Shown here piece by piece: positions 34,087 to 45,676 of a stretch of DNA of 64,000 bases. The stretch is taken from assembly GCF_905171765.1 (NCBI RefSeq), contig NC_053392.1:39197114-39261113 (forward strand). The letters run 5' to 3'. Each line of letters starts with the position of its first letter. The first letter of the stretch is position 1. The position numbers and the translations under genes are program-made. This DNA is from Bufo bufo. Its lineage: Eukaryota; Chordata; Amphibia; Anura; Bufonidae. The notes beneath the pieces are model-generated. The model ran no database searches. It was not told where the DNA came from and saw only the letters and a program-made list of their open reading frames with translations.

Positions 34087-35140
34087 TCAGTATTTGCAGT
34101 GTTGGATCTTCTTTTTCAGGACCTCTGCAATTCGACTGGGCATGCTCTCAATCAACTTCTGGGTCAATTCCTGACTGATAGCAACCCATTCTTTCATAAT
34201 CAATTCTTGGAGTTTGTCAGAATTAGTGGGTTTTTGTTTGTCCACCCGCCTCTTGTGGATTGACCACAAGTTCTCAATGGGATTAAGATCTGGGGAGTTT
34301 CCAGGCCATGGACCCAAAATGTCAACGTTTTGGTCCCCGAGCCACTTAGTTATCACTTTTGCCTTATGGCACGGTGCTCCATCGTGCTGGAAAATGCATT
34401 GTTCTTCACCAAACTGTTGTTGGATTGTTGGAAGAAGTTGCTGTTGGAGGGTGTTTTGGTACCATTCTTTATTCATGGCTGTGTTTTTGGGCAAAATTGT
34501 GAGTTAGCCCACTCCCTTGGATGAGAAGCAACCCCACACATGAATGGTCTCAGGATGCTTTACTGTTGGCATGACACAGGACTGATGGTAGCGCTCACCT
34601 TTTCTTCTCCAGACAAGCCTTTTTCCAGATGCCCCAAACAATCGGAAAGAGGCTTCATCGGAGAATATGACTTTGCCCCAGTCCTCAGCAGTCCATTCAC
34701 CATACTTTCTGCAGAAGATCAATCTGTCCCTGATGGGTTTTTTTGGAGAGAAGTGGCTTCTTTGCTGCCCTTCTTGACACCAGGCCATCTTCCAAAAGTC
34801 TTCGCCTCACTGTGCGTGCAGATGCGCTCACACCTGCCTGCTGCCATTCCTGAGCAAGCTCTGCACTGGTGGCACTCCGACCCCGCAGCTGAATCCTCTT
34901 TAGGAGACGATCCTGGCACTTGCTGGACTTTCTTGGACGCCCTGAAGCCTTCTTAACAAGAATTGAAAGTATTTCCTTGAAGTTCTTGATGATCCTATAA
35001 ATTGTTGATTGAGGTGCAATCTTAGTAGCCACAATATCCTTGCCTGTGAAGCCATTTTTATGCAACGGAATGATGGCTGCACGCGTTTCTTTGCAGGTCA
35101 CCATGGTTAACAATGGAAGAACAATGATTTCAAGCATCAC
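34087..35140 (-). pseudogene. Tc1-like DD35E transposase, broken
   Basis: This enzyme would cut and rejoin element ends at TA targets. Three pieces remain. 35140-34697 is the N-terminal DNA-binding part with helix-turn-helix segments (KETRAAIIPLHKNG) and the GRPRKS hook. 34788-34504 holds the first catalytic D in IFSDEASF. 34494-34087 holds the second D in FQHDGAPCH and the E in NSPDLNPIENLW. There are 35 residues between the last two catalytic positions. The first break is a frameshift at a run of 7 A (near 34735-34741). The second is an in-frame TAA at 34504-34506. No other copy in the window could supply it. Confidence 0.92.
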
Positions 35141-35234
35141 CCTCCTTTTAACATGTCAAGTCTGCCATTTTAACCCAATCAGCCGGACATAATGATCTCC
35201 AACCTTGTGCTCGTCAACATTCCCACCTGAGTTA

Positions 35235-35988
35235 GGGCCCTTTCACACTTGCGTTCTTTTCTTCCGGCATAGAGTTCCGTCGTCGGGGCTCTATGCCGGA
35301 AGAATCCTGATCAGTTTTATCCTAATGCATTCTGAATGGAGAGAAATCCGTTCAGGATGCATCAGGATGTCTTCAGTTCCGGAACGGAACGTTTTTTGGC
35401 CGGAGAAAATACCGCAGCATGCTGCGCTTTTTGCTCCGGCCAAAAATCCTGAACACTTGCCGCAAGGCCGGATCCGGAATTAATGCCCATTGAAAGGCAT
35501 TAATCCGGATCCGGCCTTAAGCTAAACGTCGTTTCGGCGCATCGCCGGATCCGACGTTTAGCTTTTTCAGAGTGGTTACCATGGCTGCCGGGACTCTAAA
35601 GTCCTGGCTGCCATAGTAGTAGTGGGGAGCGGGGGAGCAGTATACTTACCGTCCGTGCGGCTCCCCGGGCGCTCCAGAGTGACAGTGTCAGGGTGCCCCA
35701 CGCGCATGGATGACGTGATCACATGGACACGTCATCCATGCGCATGGGGCGCTCTGACGTCATTCTGGAGCGCCCCGGGAGCCGCACGGACTGTAAGTAT
35801 ACCGCTCCCCCGCTCCCCGCTCCTACTATGGCAACCAGGACTTTAATAGCGTCCTGGGTGCCATAGTAACACTGAATGCATTTTGAAGACGGATGCTTTC
35901 AGTTCACTTGTGTTTTTCCGGATCCGGCGTGTAATTCCGGCAAATGGAGTACACGCCGGATCCGGACAACGCAAGTGTGAAAGAGCCC
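35235..35988. mobile_element. 754-bp MITE, TTA target site (PIF/Harbinger-like)
   Basis: Terminal repeats GGGCCCTTTCACACTTGCG and, reversed at the right, GGGCTCTTTCACACTTGCG, flanked on both sides by TTA (35232-35234 and 35989-35991). A 3-bp TTA duplication is typical of PIF/Harbinger elements. The interior is palindrome within palindrome: GCCGGATCCGG inverted pairs at about 35465-35517 and 35925-35965, and a long inverted pair about 35615-35840 around GATGACGTGATCACAT. No coding capacity. It is nested in the DD35E Tc1 element and is therefore younger. Confidence 0.88.
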
Positions 35989-36263
35989 TTAACAAGACGA
36001 TTACTGAAATGATCTCAGCAGGTCCTTTAATGACAGCAATGAAATGCAGTGGAAAGTTTTTTTTGGGATTAAGTTAATTTTCATGGCAAAGAAGGACTAT
36101 GCAATTCACCTGATCACTCTTCATAACATTCTGGAGTATATGCAAATTGCTATTCTAAAAACTTAGCAGCAACTTTTCCAATTTCCAATATTTATGTAAT
36201 TCTCAAAACTTTTGGCCACGACTGTACATTATCTATAGCATCCATATTATAATAATATACATA

Positions 36264-36438
36264 GGGGGTCATTTATGATACTGGTGTAAAGTAGAACTGG
36301 CTTAGTTGCCCATAGCAACCAATCAGATTTCTCCTTTCATTTTCCAAAGGAGCTGTCCAAAATGAAAGGTGGAGTCTGATTGGTTGCTATGCGCAACTAG
36401 GCCAGTTCTACTTTACACCAGTTTGATAAATGACCCCC
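36264..36438. mobile_element. 175-bp palindromic MITE
   Basis: Nearly the whole element is one hairpin. The left end is GGGGGTCATTTATGATACTGG and the right end reversed is GGGGGTCATTTATCAAACTGG, continuing inward through TAAAGTAGAACTGGC and CATAGCAACCAATCAGA. ATA lies directly outside both ends, a possible 3-bp target duplication. Confidence 0.9.
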
Positions 36439-36694
36439 ATAGTCTTTATATAATAGTACCTGTCACAGTACTCATGCACAGAATCATCCGTTGCATCTGT
36501 AAAATAATCCTATTCATAGTGCACATCAAATAGCACAGTCACAGTACCCATGTGTATCAGATATGGTATCTGCATGATAATGCTCCTCATAGTGCACATA
36601 TAACAGTACCAGTCACAGTACCCATGTAGATCATCCATAGTGTCTTCATACTTATATTATTTGCAGAGCTTATATAATAATATTAATCTCAGTA
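36439..36694. repeat. short degenerate tandem stretch
   Basis: Loose repeats of ATAGTACC, CACAGTACCCATG and CATAGTGCACAT. Of the same general character as the degraded minisatellites elsewhere. No gene. Confidence 0.55.
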
Positions 36695-37232
36695 CTCATG
36701 AGTAGAGTTGAGCGGACACCTGGATGTTCAGGTTCGGCAGGTTTGGCCGAACTTTAAAAAAAAGTTTGGGTTCGGGACCCGAACTTGACCCCGAACCCGA
36801 ACACCATTGAAGTTAATGGAGACCCAAACTTTTGGCCACTAAAATGGCTCTAAAATAGCCCTGGAAAGAGCTAGAGGGCTGCAAAAGGCAGCAAAATGTG
36901 CTTAAGAGCATGGAAAATGCTCTGCAAACAAATGTGGATAGGGAAATGACTTTAAAAAAAACATAAAAGACCTTAAAAAAAATAAAAATTAGGAATGATC
37001 TAGGAGGTTGAGGAGGCGGTCAATGAATGGATGTGGCCGTGTAGACTCACGTGGCAGTCTTGGTGGAAGCGGCTGCGAAGGAGGAATAGGTAGCCAACAC
37101 AGATGTGTGTTATTTTGCATTTTTACATAGGGGTAGCCCCCAAAATATTGGGACATATAAAAAAATATAAAAAAAGGAATAAGTGCACTTGACTTGAGTA
37201 CAAGGATGGATGGTTGAGGCTGTTAGAACTGT

Positions 37233-40200
37233 CTATTCTGCACAAGGTACAGACAAGTCCTGAGGGATCCAAGCCTGGTTCATTTTAATTAACGTGAGCT
37301 TGTCCACGTTGGCTGTGGACAGGCGGCTGCGTCTGTCTGTAATGACGCCTCCTGCCATGCTAAATACACGTTCAGAGAGTACACTGGCTGCAGGGCAGGC
37401 CAGCACCTCCAAGACATACAGGGCAAGCTCTGGCCATGTGGACAATTTGGAGACCCAGAAGTTGAATGGGGCAGAACCATCAGTCAGTACATGTAGGCGT
37501 GTGCACAGGTACTGTTCCACCATGTTGATCAATTGCTGCCTCCTGCTAACACGCTCCATATCAGCAGTTGTGGCCGGTTGTTTCGGCGAGGTGACAAAGC
37601 TTTTCCACATGTCGGCCATGCTAACCCTGCCTTCTGAGGTGCTGGCGCTGACACAGCTGCGTTGGCGACCTCTTCCTCCCCCCCTGCCTTCGCCTTGTGC
37701 TTCCACTTGTCCCCCGGCGTCAGTCGGGAATGCTCTCAGGAGCGCATCTACCAGCGTGTTCCTGTAGCCGCGCATCTTCCAATCACGCTCCAGTGAGGGA
37801 ATTAAGGACGGCTATTGTCTTTGTAACGGGGATCCAGCAGGGTGGCCACCCAGTAGTCCGCACACGTTAAAATGTGGGCAAAGCTGCAGTCGTTGCGCAG
37901 GCACTGCAGCATGTAGTCGCTCATGTGTGCCAGGCTGCCCAGAGGTAAGGACAAGCTGTCCTCTGTGGGAGGCGTATCGTCATCGTCCTCCGTATTCCCC
38001 CAGCCACGCACCAGTGATGGGCCCGAGCTGCGTTGGATGCCACCCGCTGTGAACATGCTTCATCCCCATCCTCCTCCTCCTCGTCCTCCAGTAGTGGGCC
38101 CTGTCTGGCCAAATTTGTACCTGGCCTCTGCTGTTGCAAAAATCCTCTTTCTGAGCCACTTCTAAAAGACTGGCCTGAAAGTGTTAGAGATGACCCCTCT
38201 TCCTCCTCCTCGTCCTGGGCCACATCCTCTTCCATCATCGCCCTAAGTGTTTTCTCAAGGAGACATAGAAGTGGTATTGTAACGCTGATAACGGCGTCAT
38301 CACCACTGGCCATGTTGGTGGAGTACTCGAAACAGTGCAACAGGGCACACAGGTCTCGCATGGAGGCCCAGTCATTGGTGGTGAAGTGGTGCTGTTCCGC
38401 AGTGCGACTGACCCGTGCGTGCTGCAGCTGAAACTCCACTATGGCCTGCTGCTGCTCGCACAGTCTGTCCAGCATGTGCAAGGTGGAGTTCCACCTGGTG
38501 GGCACGTCGCATATGAGGCGGTGAGCGGAAAGGTCGAAGTTACGCTGTAGAGCAGACAGCCGAGCGGCGGCAGGATGAGAACGCCGGAAGCGCGCACAGA
38601 CGGCCCGCACTTTATGCAGCAGCTCTGACATGTCGGGGTAGTTGTGAATGAATTTCTGCACCACCAAATTCAGCACATGCGCCAGGCAAGGGATGTGCGT
38701 CAAACCGGCTAGTCCCAGAGCTGCAACGAGATTTCGCCCATTATCGCACACCACCAGGCCGGGCTTGAGGCCCACTGGCAGCAAACACTCGTCGGTCTGT
38801 TGTTCTATACCCCGCCACAACTCCTGCGCGGCGTGGGGCCTGTCCCCCAAACACATCAGTTTAAGAATGGCCTGCTGACGTTTACCCCGGGCTGTGCTGA
38901 AGTTGGTGGTGAAGGTCTGTCGCTGACCGGATGAGGAGGTGGAAGAAGAGGAGGAGGAAGCTGAGTAGGAAGAGGAGACAACAGGAGGCAAAGAATGTTG
39001 CCCTGCGATCCTTGGCGGCGGAAGGACGTGCGCCAAACAGCTCTTCGCCTGGGGCCCAGCCGCCACTACATTTACCCAGTGTGCAGTTAGGGAGATATAG
39101 CGTCCCTGGCCTTGCTTACTGGTCCACGTATCTGTGGTTAGGTGGACCTTGCCACAGATGGCGTTGCGCAGTGCACACTTGATTTTATCCGATACTTGGT
39201 TGTGCAGGGAAGGTACGGCTCTCCTGGAGAAGTAGTGGCGGCTGGGAACAACATACTGTGGGACAGCAAGCGACATGAGCTGTTTGAAGCTGTCCGTCTC
39301 CACCAGCCTGAATGACAGCATTTCAAAGGCCAGCAGTTTAGAAATGCTGGCATTCAGGGCCAGGGATCGAGGGTGGGTAGGTGGGAATTTACGCTTTCTC
39401 TCCAAGATTTGGGAGATGGAGAGCTGAACGCTTCCATGGGACATTGTGGAGATGCTTGGTGACCCAGGTGTTGGTGTTGCTGGAAGATCCTCTGTTTGCG
39501 GGGTGGCAGTTGGCACTGTCACTCCAGAGGTGGATGAAGAGGCCGAGGCAGCAGCAGAAGAGGGAGCAGGAGGGGCCTGAGACCCTTCTTGGTTTTTGAG
39601 GTGTCTACTCCACTGCAGCTCGTGCTTTGCACTTAGATGCCTGGTCATGCAGGTTGTGCTCAGGTTGAGAACGTTTATGCCTCGCTTCAGGCTCTGATTG
39701 CACAGCGTGCAAACCACTCGTGTCTTGTCATCAGCACATTGTCTGAAGAACTGCTACGCCAGGGAACTCCTTGGAGCTGGCTTTGGTATGCTCGGTCCCT
39801 TGCTGCGGTGGGCAGTAGCAGGCGTACTGTCTAGAGGACGGCCGCTCCGCTTTTGTACCCTGCTCCCTCTTCTGCTGTGCTGGTGGCTCTGTGCGACCAC
39901 CGACTCTTCCTCCGAACTACATTTGTCACTCGCATGACCTTGATTCCATGTGGGTAAGATAAGTGGTTGGACATCGGTGCACTCAATCTCTTCCACTTCT
40001 GGGGCAGGGCTAGGTGGATGGCCCTGGGAAACCCTGCTAACAGAGTCATCAAAAAGCAGAAGAGACTGCTGCATGACTTGGGGCTCAGACTGCTTGGCTG
40101 ATTTGCAAGGGGGTGAGGTGAAAGACAGATGGACATCGGCTGTAGGTGCCAACTGTGGTCTTTCAGCAGGAGACTGGGTGGGAGACAATGTGAAGGAACT

Positions 40201-40449
40201 AGATCCACTGTCAGCAACCCAATCTACTATCACCTGTACTTGTTCAGGCCTCACCATTCGTAGAGCAGCATTAGGCCCGACCAAATACCGCTGCAGGTTT
40301 TGTCGCCTACTCGCACCTGAGGAAGGGGTTTCACTTGTGCGTGTAGCTGGCACAGATCGACCACGTCCTCTCCCTGCAACAGGAGCTCCACTAGCAGCAC
40401 CATGACCTGGGCCACGTCCCTTATTTGACGCTCTCCTCATATTTCTCAA
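37233..40449 (-). pseudogene. hAT transposase with BED finger, broken
   Basis: This would be the cut-and-paste enzyme of the hAT element. The frame starting at 40449 (231 codons; basic, Gly/Ser-rich N-terminus) ends in TAG at 39754-39756. In the same frame follow a BED-type zinc finger (VCTLCNQS then MTRHLSAKHEL), then the RNase H-like core with D in LTTDTWTS (residue 196 of the 598-codon frame), D in VVCDNGRN (residue 325), the CLAH motif, and THMLDRL-type helices. An acidic linker follows. A frameshift near 38045-38060 moves to the frame with DPRYKDN, and another near 37805-37830 to the C-terminal dimerisation domain (LACPAASVLSERVFSMAGGV, KLTLIKMNQAW) ending at 37233. So there is one stop and two frameshifts. 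Confidence 0.9.
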
Positions 40450-40858
40450 ATTTAGGATCTTGCCCTAAATGGGTGTTTAATTAATAGTAGAATAGAACGA
40501 CAGTATGTAAAGGGTGCATCTCACACGGCCTGAACCAGACTAGGCCTCAATTAAAGATTTGTTTGCCCAAAATGGCTGTATTTCAAATGCCTGATTCAAA
40601 CCCCTGTATGTAGGGGGGTATCTCACAGGGCCTGAACCTCTGTAGGCCTGAATTCAATATGTGTGCACCAAATGGCGGTATTTAAAATCTCTGAATCTTA
40701 CCCAAATGTATTAAGGGTGTATCTCACAATGACATCTGCATCAAAGGCTGACAAATAAACTTTTTTGGCCCAAACGAGTATTTGTTTAACAACTGAATTT
40801 GACAGCAGTATATAAGCCTGTAATTTCACACGTGCTGATGCTGCAAGGCCTGAAAATA

Positions 40859-42421
40859 CACTGCGTGCAGAATTATTAGGCAAATGAGTATTTTGACCAC
40901 ATCATCCTCTTTATGCATGTTGTCTTACTCCAAGCTGTATAGGCTCGAAAGCCTACTACCAATTAAGCATATTAGGTGATGTGCATCTCTGTAATGAGAA
41001 GGGGTGTGGTCTAATGACATCAACACCCTATATTAGGTGTGCATAATTATTAGGCAACTTCCTTTCCTTTGGCAAAATGGGTCAAAAGAAGGACATGACA
41101 GGCTCAGAAAAGTCAAAAATAGTGAGATATCTTGCAGAGGGATGCAGCACTCTTAAAATTGCAAAGCTTCTGAAGCGTGATCATCGAACAATCAAGCGTT
41201 TCATTCAAAATAGTCAACAGGGTCGCAAGAAGCGTGTGGAAAAACCAAGGCGCAAAATAACTGCCCATGAACTGAGAAAAGTCAAGCGTGCAGCTGCCAA
41301 GATGCCACTTGCCACCAGTTTGGCCATATTTCAGAGCTGCAACATCACTGGAGTGCCCAAAAGCACAAGGTGTGCAATACTCAGAGACATGGCCAAGGTA
41401 AGAAAGGCTGAAAGACGACCACCACTGAACAAGACACACAAGCTGAAACGTCAAGACTGGGCCAAGAAATATCTCAAGACTGATTTTTCTAAGGTTTTAT
41501 GGACTGATGAAATGAGAGTGAGTCTTGATGGGCCAGATGGATGGGCCCGTGGCTGGATTGGTAAAGGGCAGAGAGCTCCAGTCCGACTCAGACGCCAGCA
41601 AGGTGGAGGTGGAGTACTGGTTTGGGCTGGTATCATCAAAGATGAGCTTGTGGGGCCTTTTCGGGTTGAGGATGGAGTCAAGCTCAACTCCCAGTCCTAC
41701 TGCCAGTTTCTGGAAGACACCTTCTTCAAGCAGTGGTACAGGAAGAAGTCTGCATCCTTCAAGAAAAACATGATTTTCATGCAGGACAATGCTCCATCAC
41801 ACGCGTCCAAGTACTCCACAGCGTGGCTGGCAAGAAAGGGTATAAAAGAAGAAAATCTAATGACATGGCCTCCTTGTTCACCTGATCTGAAGCCCATTGA
41901 GAACCTGTGGTCCATCATCAAATGTGAGATTTACAAGGAGGGAAAACAGTACACCTCTCTGAACAGTGTCTGGGAGGCTGTGGTTGCTGCTGCACGCAAT
42001 GTTGATGGTGAACAGATCAAAACAGTGACAGAATCCATGATTGGCAGGCTTTTGAGTGTCCTTGCAAAGAAAGGTGGCTATATTGGTCACTGATTTGTTT
42101 TTGTTTTGTTTTTGAATGTCAGAAATGTATATTTGTGAATGTTGAGATGGTATATTGGTTTCACTGGTAAAAATAAATAATTGAAATGGGTATATATTTG
42201 TTTTTTGTTAAGTTGCCTAATAATTATGCACAGTAATAGTCACCTGCACACACAGATATCCCCCTAAAATAGCTAAAACTAAAAACAAACTAAAGACTAC
42301 TTCCAAAAATATTCAGCTTTGATATTAATGAGTTTTTTTGGTTCATTGAGAACATGGTTGTTGTTCAATAATAAAATTAATCCTCAAAAATACAACTTGC
42401 CTAATAATTCTGCATTCCCTG
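40859..42421 (+). mobile_element. intact Tc1/mariner element, DD37E type
   Basis: Termini are CACTGCGTGCAGAATTATTA at the left and, reversed, CAGGGAATGCAGAATTATTA at the right. TA flanks both ends (40857-40858, 42422-42423). Length is 1563 bp. It sits inside the hAT element, upstream of that element's transposase, so it inserted after it. An AATAAA at 42172-42177, about 80 bp after the transposase stop, could end its transcript. Confidence 0.95.
41077..42093 (+). CDS. Tc1/mariner transposase, DD37E, complete
   Basis: A complete 338-residue frame, the normal length for this family. The enzyme excises the element and reinserts it at TA. The N-terminus (about 10-110) has paired helix-turn-helix DNA-binding segments (LAEGCSTLKIAKLLKRDHRTIKRF, with VPKSTRCAILRDM) joined by a basic linker (GRKKRVEKPRRK) that may include a nuclear localisation signal. 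Catalytic residues are D144 (LWTDEMRV), D237 (FMQDNAPSH) and E275 (LKPIENLW), with 37 residues between the last two. This DD37E spacing matches a subgroup recently active in frogs and fishes (TRT-like, from memory). All catalytic residues are present and there is no stop, so the copy may still be functional or very recently so. Confidence 0.96.
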   Translation: MGQKKDMTGSEKSKIVRYLAEGCSTLKIAKLLKRDHRTIKRFIQNSQQGRKKRVEKPRRKITAHELRKVKRAAAKMPLATSLAIFQSCNITGVPKSTRCAILRDMAKVRKAERRPPLNKTHKLKRQDWAKKYLKTDFSKVLWTDEMRVSLDGPDGWARGWIGKGQRAPVRLRRQQGGGGVLVWAGIIKDELVGPFRVEDGVKLNSQSYCQFLEDTFFKQWYRKKSASFKKNMIFMQDNAPSHASKYSTAWLARKGIKEENLMTWPPCSPDLKPIENLWSIIKCEIYKEGKQYTSLNSVWEAVVAAARNVDGEQIKTVTESMIGRLLSVLAKKGGYIGH

Positions 42422-43239
42422 TAGTGGTTTTTGTCAAAAAAGTGTGTTTTTAAAACCCCAGAAAATGATGGGTGTATTTCTAGCTTAAGTTGTACACCGA
42501 CTAATCCAGATGTTGTAGATTGCCAAAAAGGTCCTTTTTCTGGAAACAGAATATGAAAGCTGTATATATTAAACTTGAATTTAACACTTGCAGATCAGGA
42601 AAATACTGTTTTTTTGGCAAAAAAAAGTGTGTTTTTAAAACCCCAGAAAATGATGGGTGTATTTCTACCTTAAATTGCACACTGACTAATACAGATGTTG
42701 TAGTTTGCCCAAAAAAAAATTGTGATTTGAAATTTCCCAAAAGCTCAGATGAAGTGCTGGTGCACTGAGCATGCATAAAATGGCCGCCGCCGCCCACCTA
42801 ACTAACAGAATTCTAAAAGTTAGTAATTTTGGTCAATGAGCTCAGGGCAGGGTAAAACGATAGTGCCCTGCACCCACACAGCTATTTCTCTGTAGATCGC
42901 TGAGTTAGATTCTCTCCTATGCTCTCCCTGAAATCACAAGTCCAGCAGCATCCTCTCCCTACACTTGTAACAGCGGAGTGACGTGCAGCTCTACGTGACC
43001 CCAGCTTATGTAGAGGCTGGGTCACATGCTACACTGGCCAATCACAGCCATGCCATTAGTAGGCATGGCTGTGATGGCTTCTAAGGTCAGACAGTTAACC
43101 ACTTGTTGATTGGCTGCTCTGCAGCCTTTCAAAAAGCGCTAAGAAAGCGCCGAACACCGAACCTGAACCCAAACTTTTACTGAAATGTTCGGGTTCGGGG
43201 TCCAAAAATCCAAAAGTTCGGTACGACCCTACTCATGAG

Positions 43240-45672
43240 TATTATACTCTGCTGCATCCATACCATAAGCAGCTACATCTCTTGTTACCTCCTCACCATA
43301 CTATAATAGGTCTTTTTTTGTCAGGATACATGGACCTTGAGAGACCCATGTTTCCATTTATCTAGATAGAGGTCTGTGATTACTTAGAGCTGGTCTCATA
43401 TTGCAGAAGTCCGGTGTTCCCTCCACATCACCCAGAACATATGGTAGCCACAACATCTTAAATTAAGACCAAGCACTCTCATGTAGCTCCATAAAACGCT
43501 CTTCATTAAATATCCCAGACCCCTTCATCAGTTTCATGCCTTGCTCTATATTGTTTAAGCTTAGATATAAAAATTGTAATAAAAGCGTTCAGGAAATTCT
43601 TGAACTCAAAGACTCTGGGAAAAAAATTGATCTCGAGAGTCCTTCTCAGCTGTGTTGAATACAGCATGGAGGCCTCCAGTCCTGATGAGAAGCAGATGAG
43701 TGTTGCTCCAGTTATTAGATGCTACATGTTACTGAATGGTAATAAGTGCAGGCGGCACATGAAGAGCTGCAGGAAAGCATAAAGATCAGGCAGACGGTCA
43801 ACTCTACTCTATTAGATAGCTGGAGGATGGAGCTTAGCTTAAAATCCAAGATGCCTTGAAAGGAAAATCATTCTTATGGCTATATCCCAAGACACCTACC
43901 AGGAATATCTGATATGTGCTCATGATGATTTCTTTGTGAGCCAAATTATCACCTCTAGCAGAAATCTTTGTCAATTTGGTACTGTAGTTCTGAAGTTGGC
44001 ATGGTGACCAAGTGGTCATGTGTTGTCATCTAGAAGTCAAAGTACTCTTACCTCCAAGTCCCCATTGCCAGGTACAGCTTCTAAAATGGGTGCACCCTAG
44101 ATCCGGACCTGGTTTCTATCTATAAATTAAATGTCTGGCTTTGTTAATGATCCCTGTGATGCCTATGAACATGAGAGACCTAGCAGGGAAAAGGGAGAAC
44201 TTTTTAACTTTGCCTTGGGAGTTTTTTGTGAGCCTGGATCTTGGACATATGGTGAAAGCTCGAAGAGTTGGGTGCAGGGGTCACCCGTGGAATCTGAATC
44301 CTGTGGGAACCAAGAGGATTCCTCAGTGTTAACTGGGGGACTTACAGATTTTGCATCAGGGCACAGGAGAATTATTTTACACCACTTGGTAAATCCAGTT
44401 CTATGGCCAAATGAATGTAAGCCAATCAGCATTTCTCAAAAAGAAAGACATTCATTGGTAGAGAGTAGGGCATTGATGAGATGCCCTTGATGCAGACGCT
44501 TTGCTACTCCTTCAGATTGAGGAGAACCAAGTTGTGTTTGGAGACTTGCCTACAGATAATTCTCCATGGGTAAGCAATGTGAAGATTAGCTCTCCTCCTG
44601 AAGAAAGCTGTCTACTTGTGGGGGCTCTATCTTTTGGAGCAGTCTCAGTTTGGCTCAGTTTCCTCTGGAGAAGAACTAATTTGCCTACTTTTCCCATAGA
44701 GCACTGTCTATAGGTAATCAGCTATAGAGCACCTGAATCTCCTTAATGAGAACCAGTACCCAAGCCCCTTAATTTTTTGGCATCCACTAGAAAATTCCTG
44801 TTTGAAAATGACTCAAAGTCAAATGTTCAGACGACACAAGATATTGGGTCATGAGCTGAAACCAACATAGTTTTCTGTGTCTATGACCAGCTGAAAAGGT
44901 CAAGAACTCCATCTTGATTAGCTGCAATCATAGATTGTGGGATTTTCCGTACAGATAGATGATTGGAGCAATGAGTTCACCCAACTCTAGGTACATCTTG
45001 ATTATTCTTGCCTTCTCAATGAAAGAACTGACAAACATGGATACGGGTGTGGAGCTGATGAAGATAATTAGAGTAAATTAGTTACAAGGCCGGGTTATTA
45101 TAGAATATTCCTCCAATCAGTGTCTTGTATCATCTCATCCCAGAACGAATACACAAGGTAGACATTATGGAGACATAGTACTACTATGATACTCAGCCCA
45201 CTTTCCTGGAAACCAACTCAACAACGACTCATCTAGCTAATTCAATAGAAATGTAGAGTCCTATGAAAAGAAAGCTTGAAATTTTAGATAACCAGAAAGG
45301 TGGACATTTGGCCTGTTCATCTGCAAAACCGTGCAGTGGAGGGAACTGTGGCCACAAGAGAGTTTACAACATGTACCCTGTTTCTCTGGCCTCCCCTACA
45401 CACTGCATCATCCCAATTAGCCAAGAGAAAGTCTATGATTATCTAATGTGTCTGAGCAGTCAAGAGCCACAGATGGAGGAGGAAAAATAAGTTCTACAGC
45501 CTCCTGTCCAGGAGAGTTTTCTGCCCTAGACAACCAGGGATGCTATTGTTATCAACACCTTCCCTAAACTAGACTACCAGGAATGTTACCTTTCACTTCT
45601 TAACTTCTCTAGACCACCAGTTATACCAGTTATAAAAACCCTTCATAAACTAGACCACTAGGGATGTACTCC
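43240..45672. other. no gene recognised
   Basis: Mixed-composition DNA with no recognised gene or repeat. A 119-codon frame at 44131-44490 has no known motif and is opposed by an 89-codon frame on the other strand. A 75-codon frame at 45263-45490 is equally anonymous. From about 45520 degenerate ACCANNAGGGATGTTA repeats begin. Confidence 0.55.
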
Positions 45673-45676
45673 TTAA

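Larger units (their letters stand above)
33911..36224 (-). mobile_element. Tc1/mariner element, DD35E type, with nested MITE
   Basis: Terminal inverted repeats start CAGTCGTGGCCAAAAGTTTT and the element is flanked by TA at 33909-33910 and 36225-36226, the hallmark of Tc1/mariner insertion. It encodes a broken transposase on the minus strand. The 754-bp MITE at 35235-35988 lies between the transposase start and the right terminal repeat. Without it the element is about 1.56 kb, the usual Tc1 size. Confidence 0.95.
36703..43231 (-). mobile_element. hAT transposon with 8-bp TSD, carrying a nested Tc1
   Basis: Termini are TAGAGTTGAGCGGAC at the left and, reversed, TAGGGTCGTACCGAAC at the right, followed inward by GTTCGGGTTCGG-type subterminal repeats. 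The flanks 36695-36702 and 43232-43239 are both CTCATGAG, an 8-bp duplication as made by hAT transposases. The transposase gene is on the minus strand. Two imperfect copies of a segment containing TTTTTAAAACCCCAGAAAATG (about 42440-42740) and a second pair rich in ATCTCACANGGCCTGAA (about 40520-40650) lie in its non-coding part. Its own length without the nested Tc1 is about 4.97 kb. Confidence 0.95.

Noticed and set aside
34540..34956. 138-codon plus-strand frame
   Set aside because: Antisense shadow of the DD35E transposase pseudogene.
44131..44490. 119-codon plus-strand frame
   Set aside because: No recognised domain, no splice sites or promoter, and an 89-codon frame opposite. Length is within chance for 64 kb.
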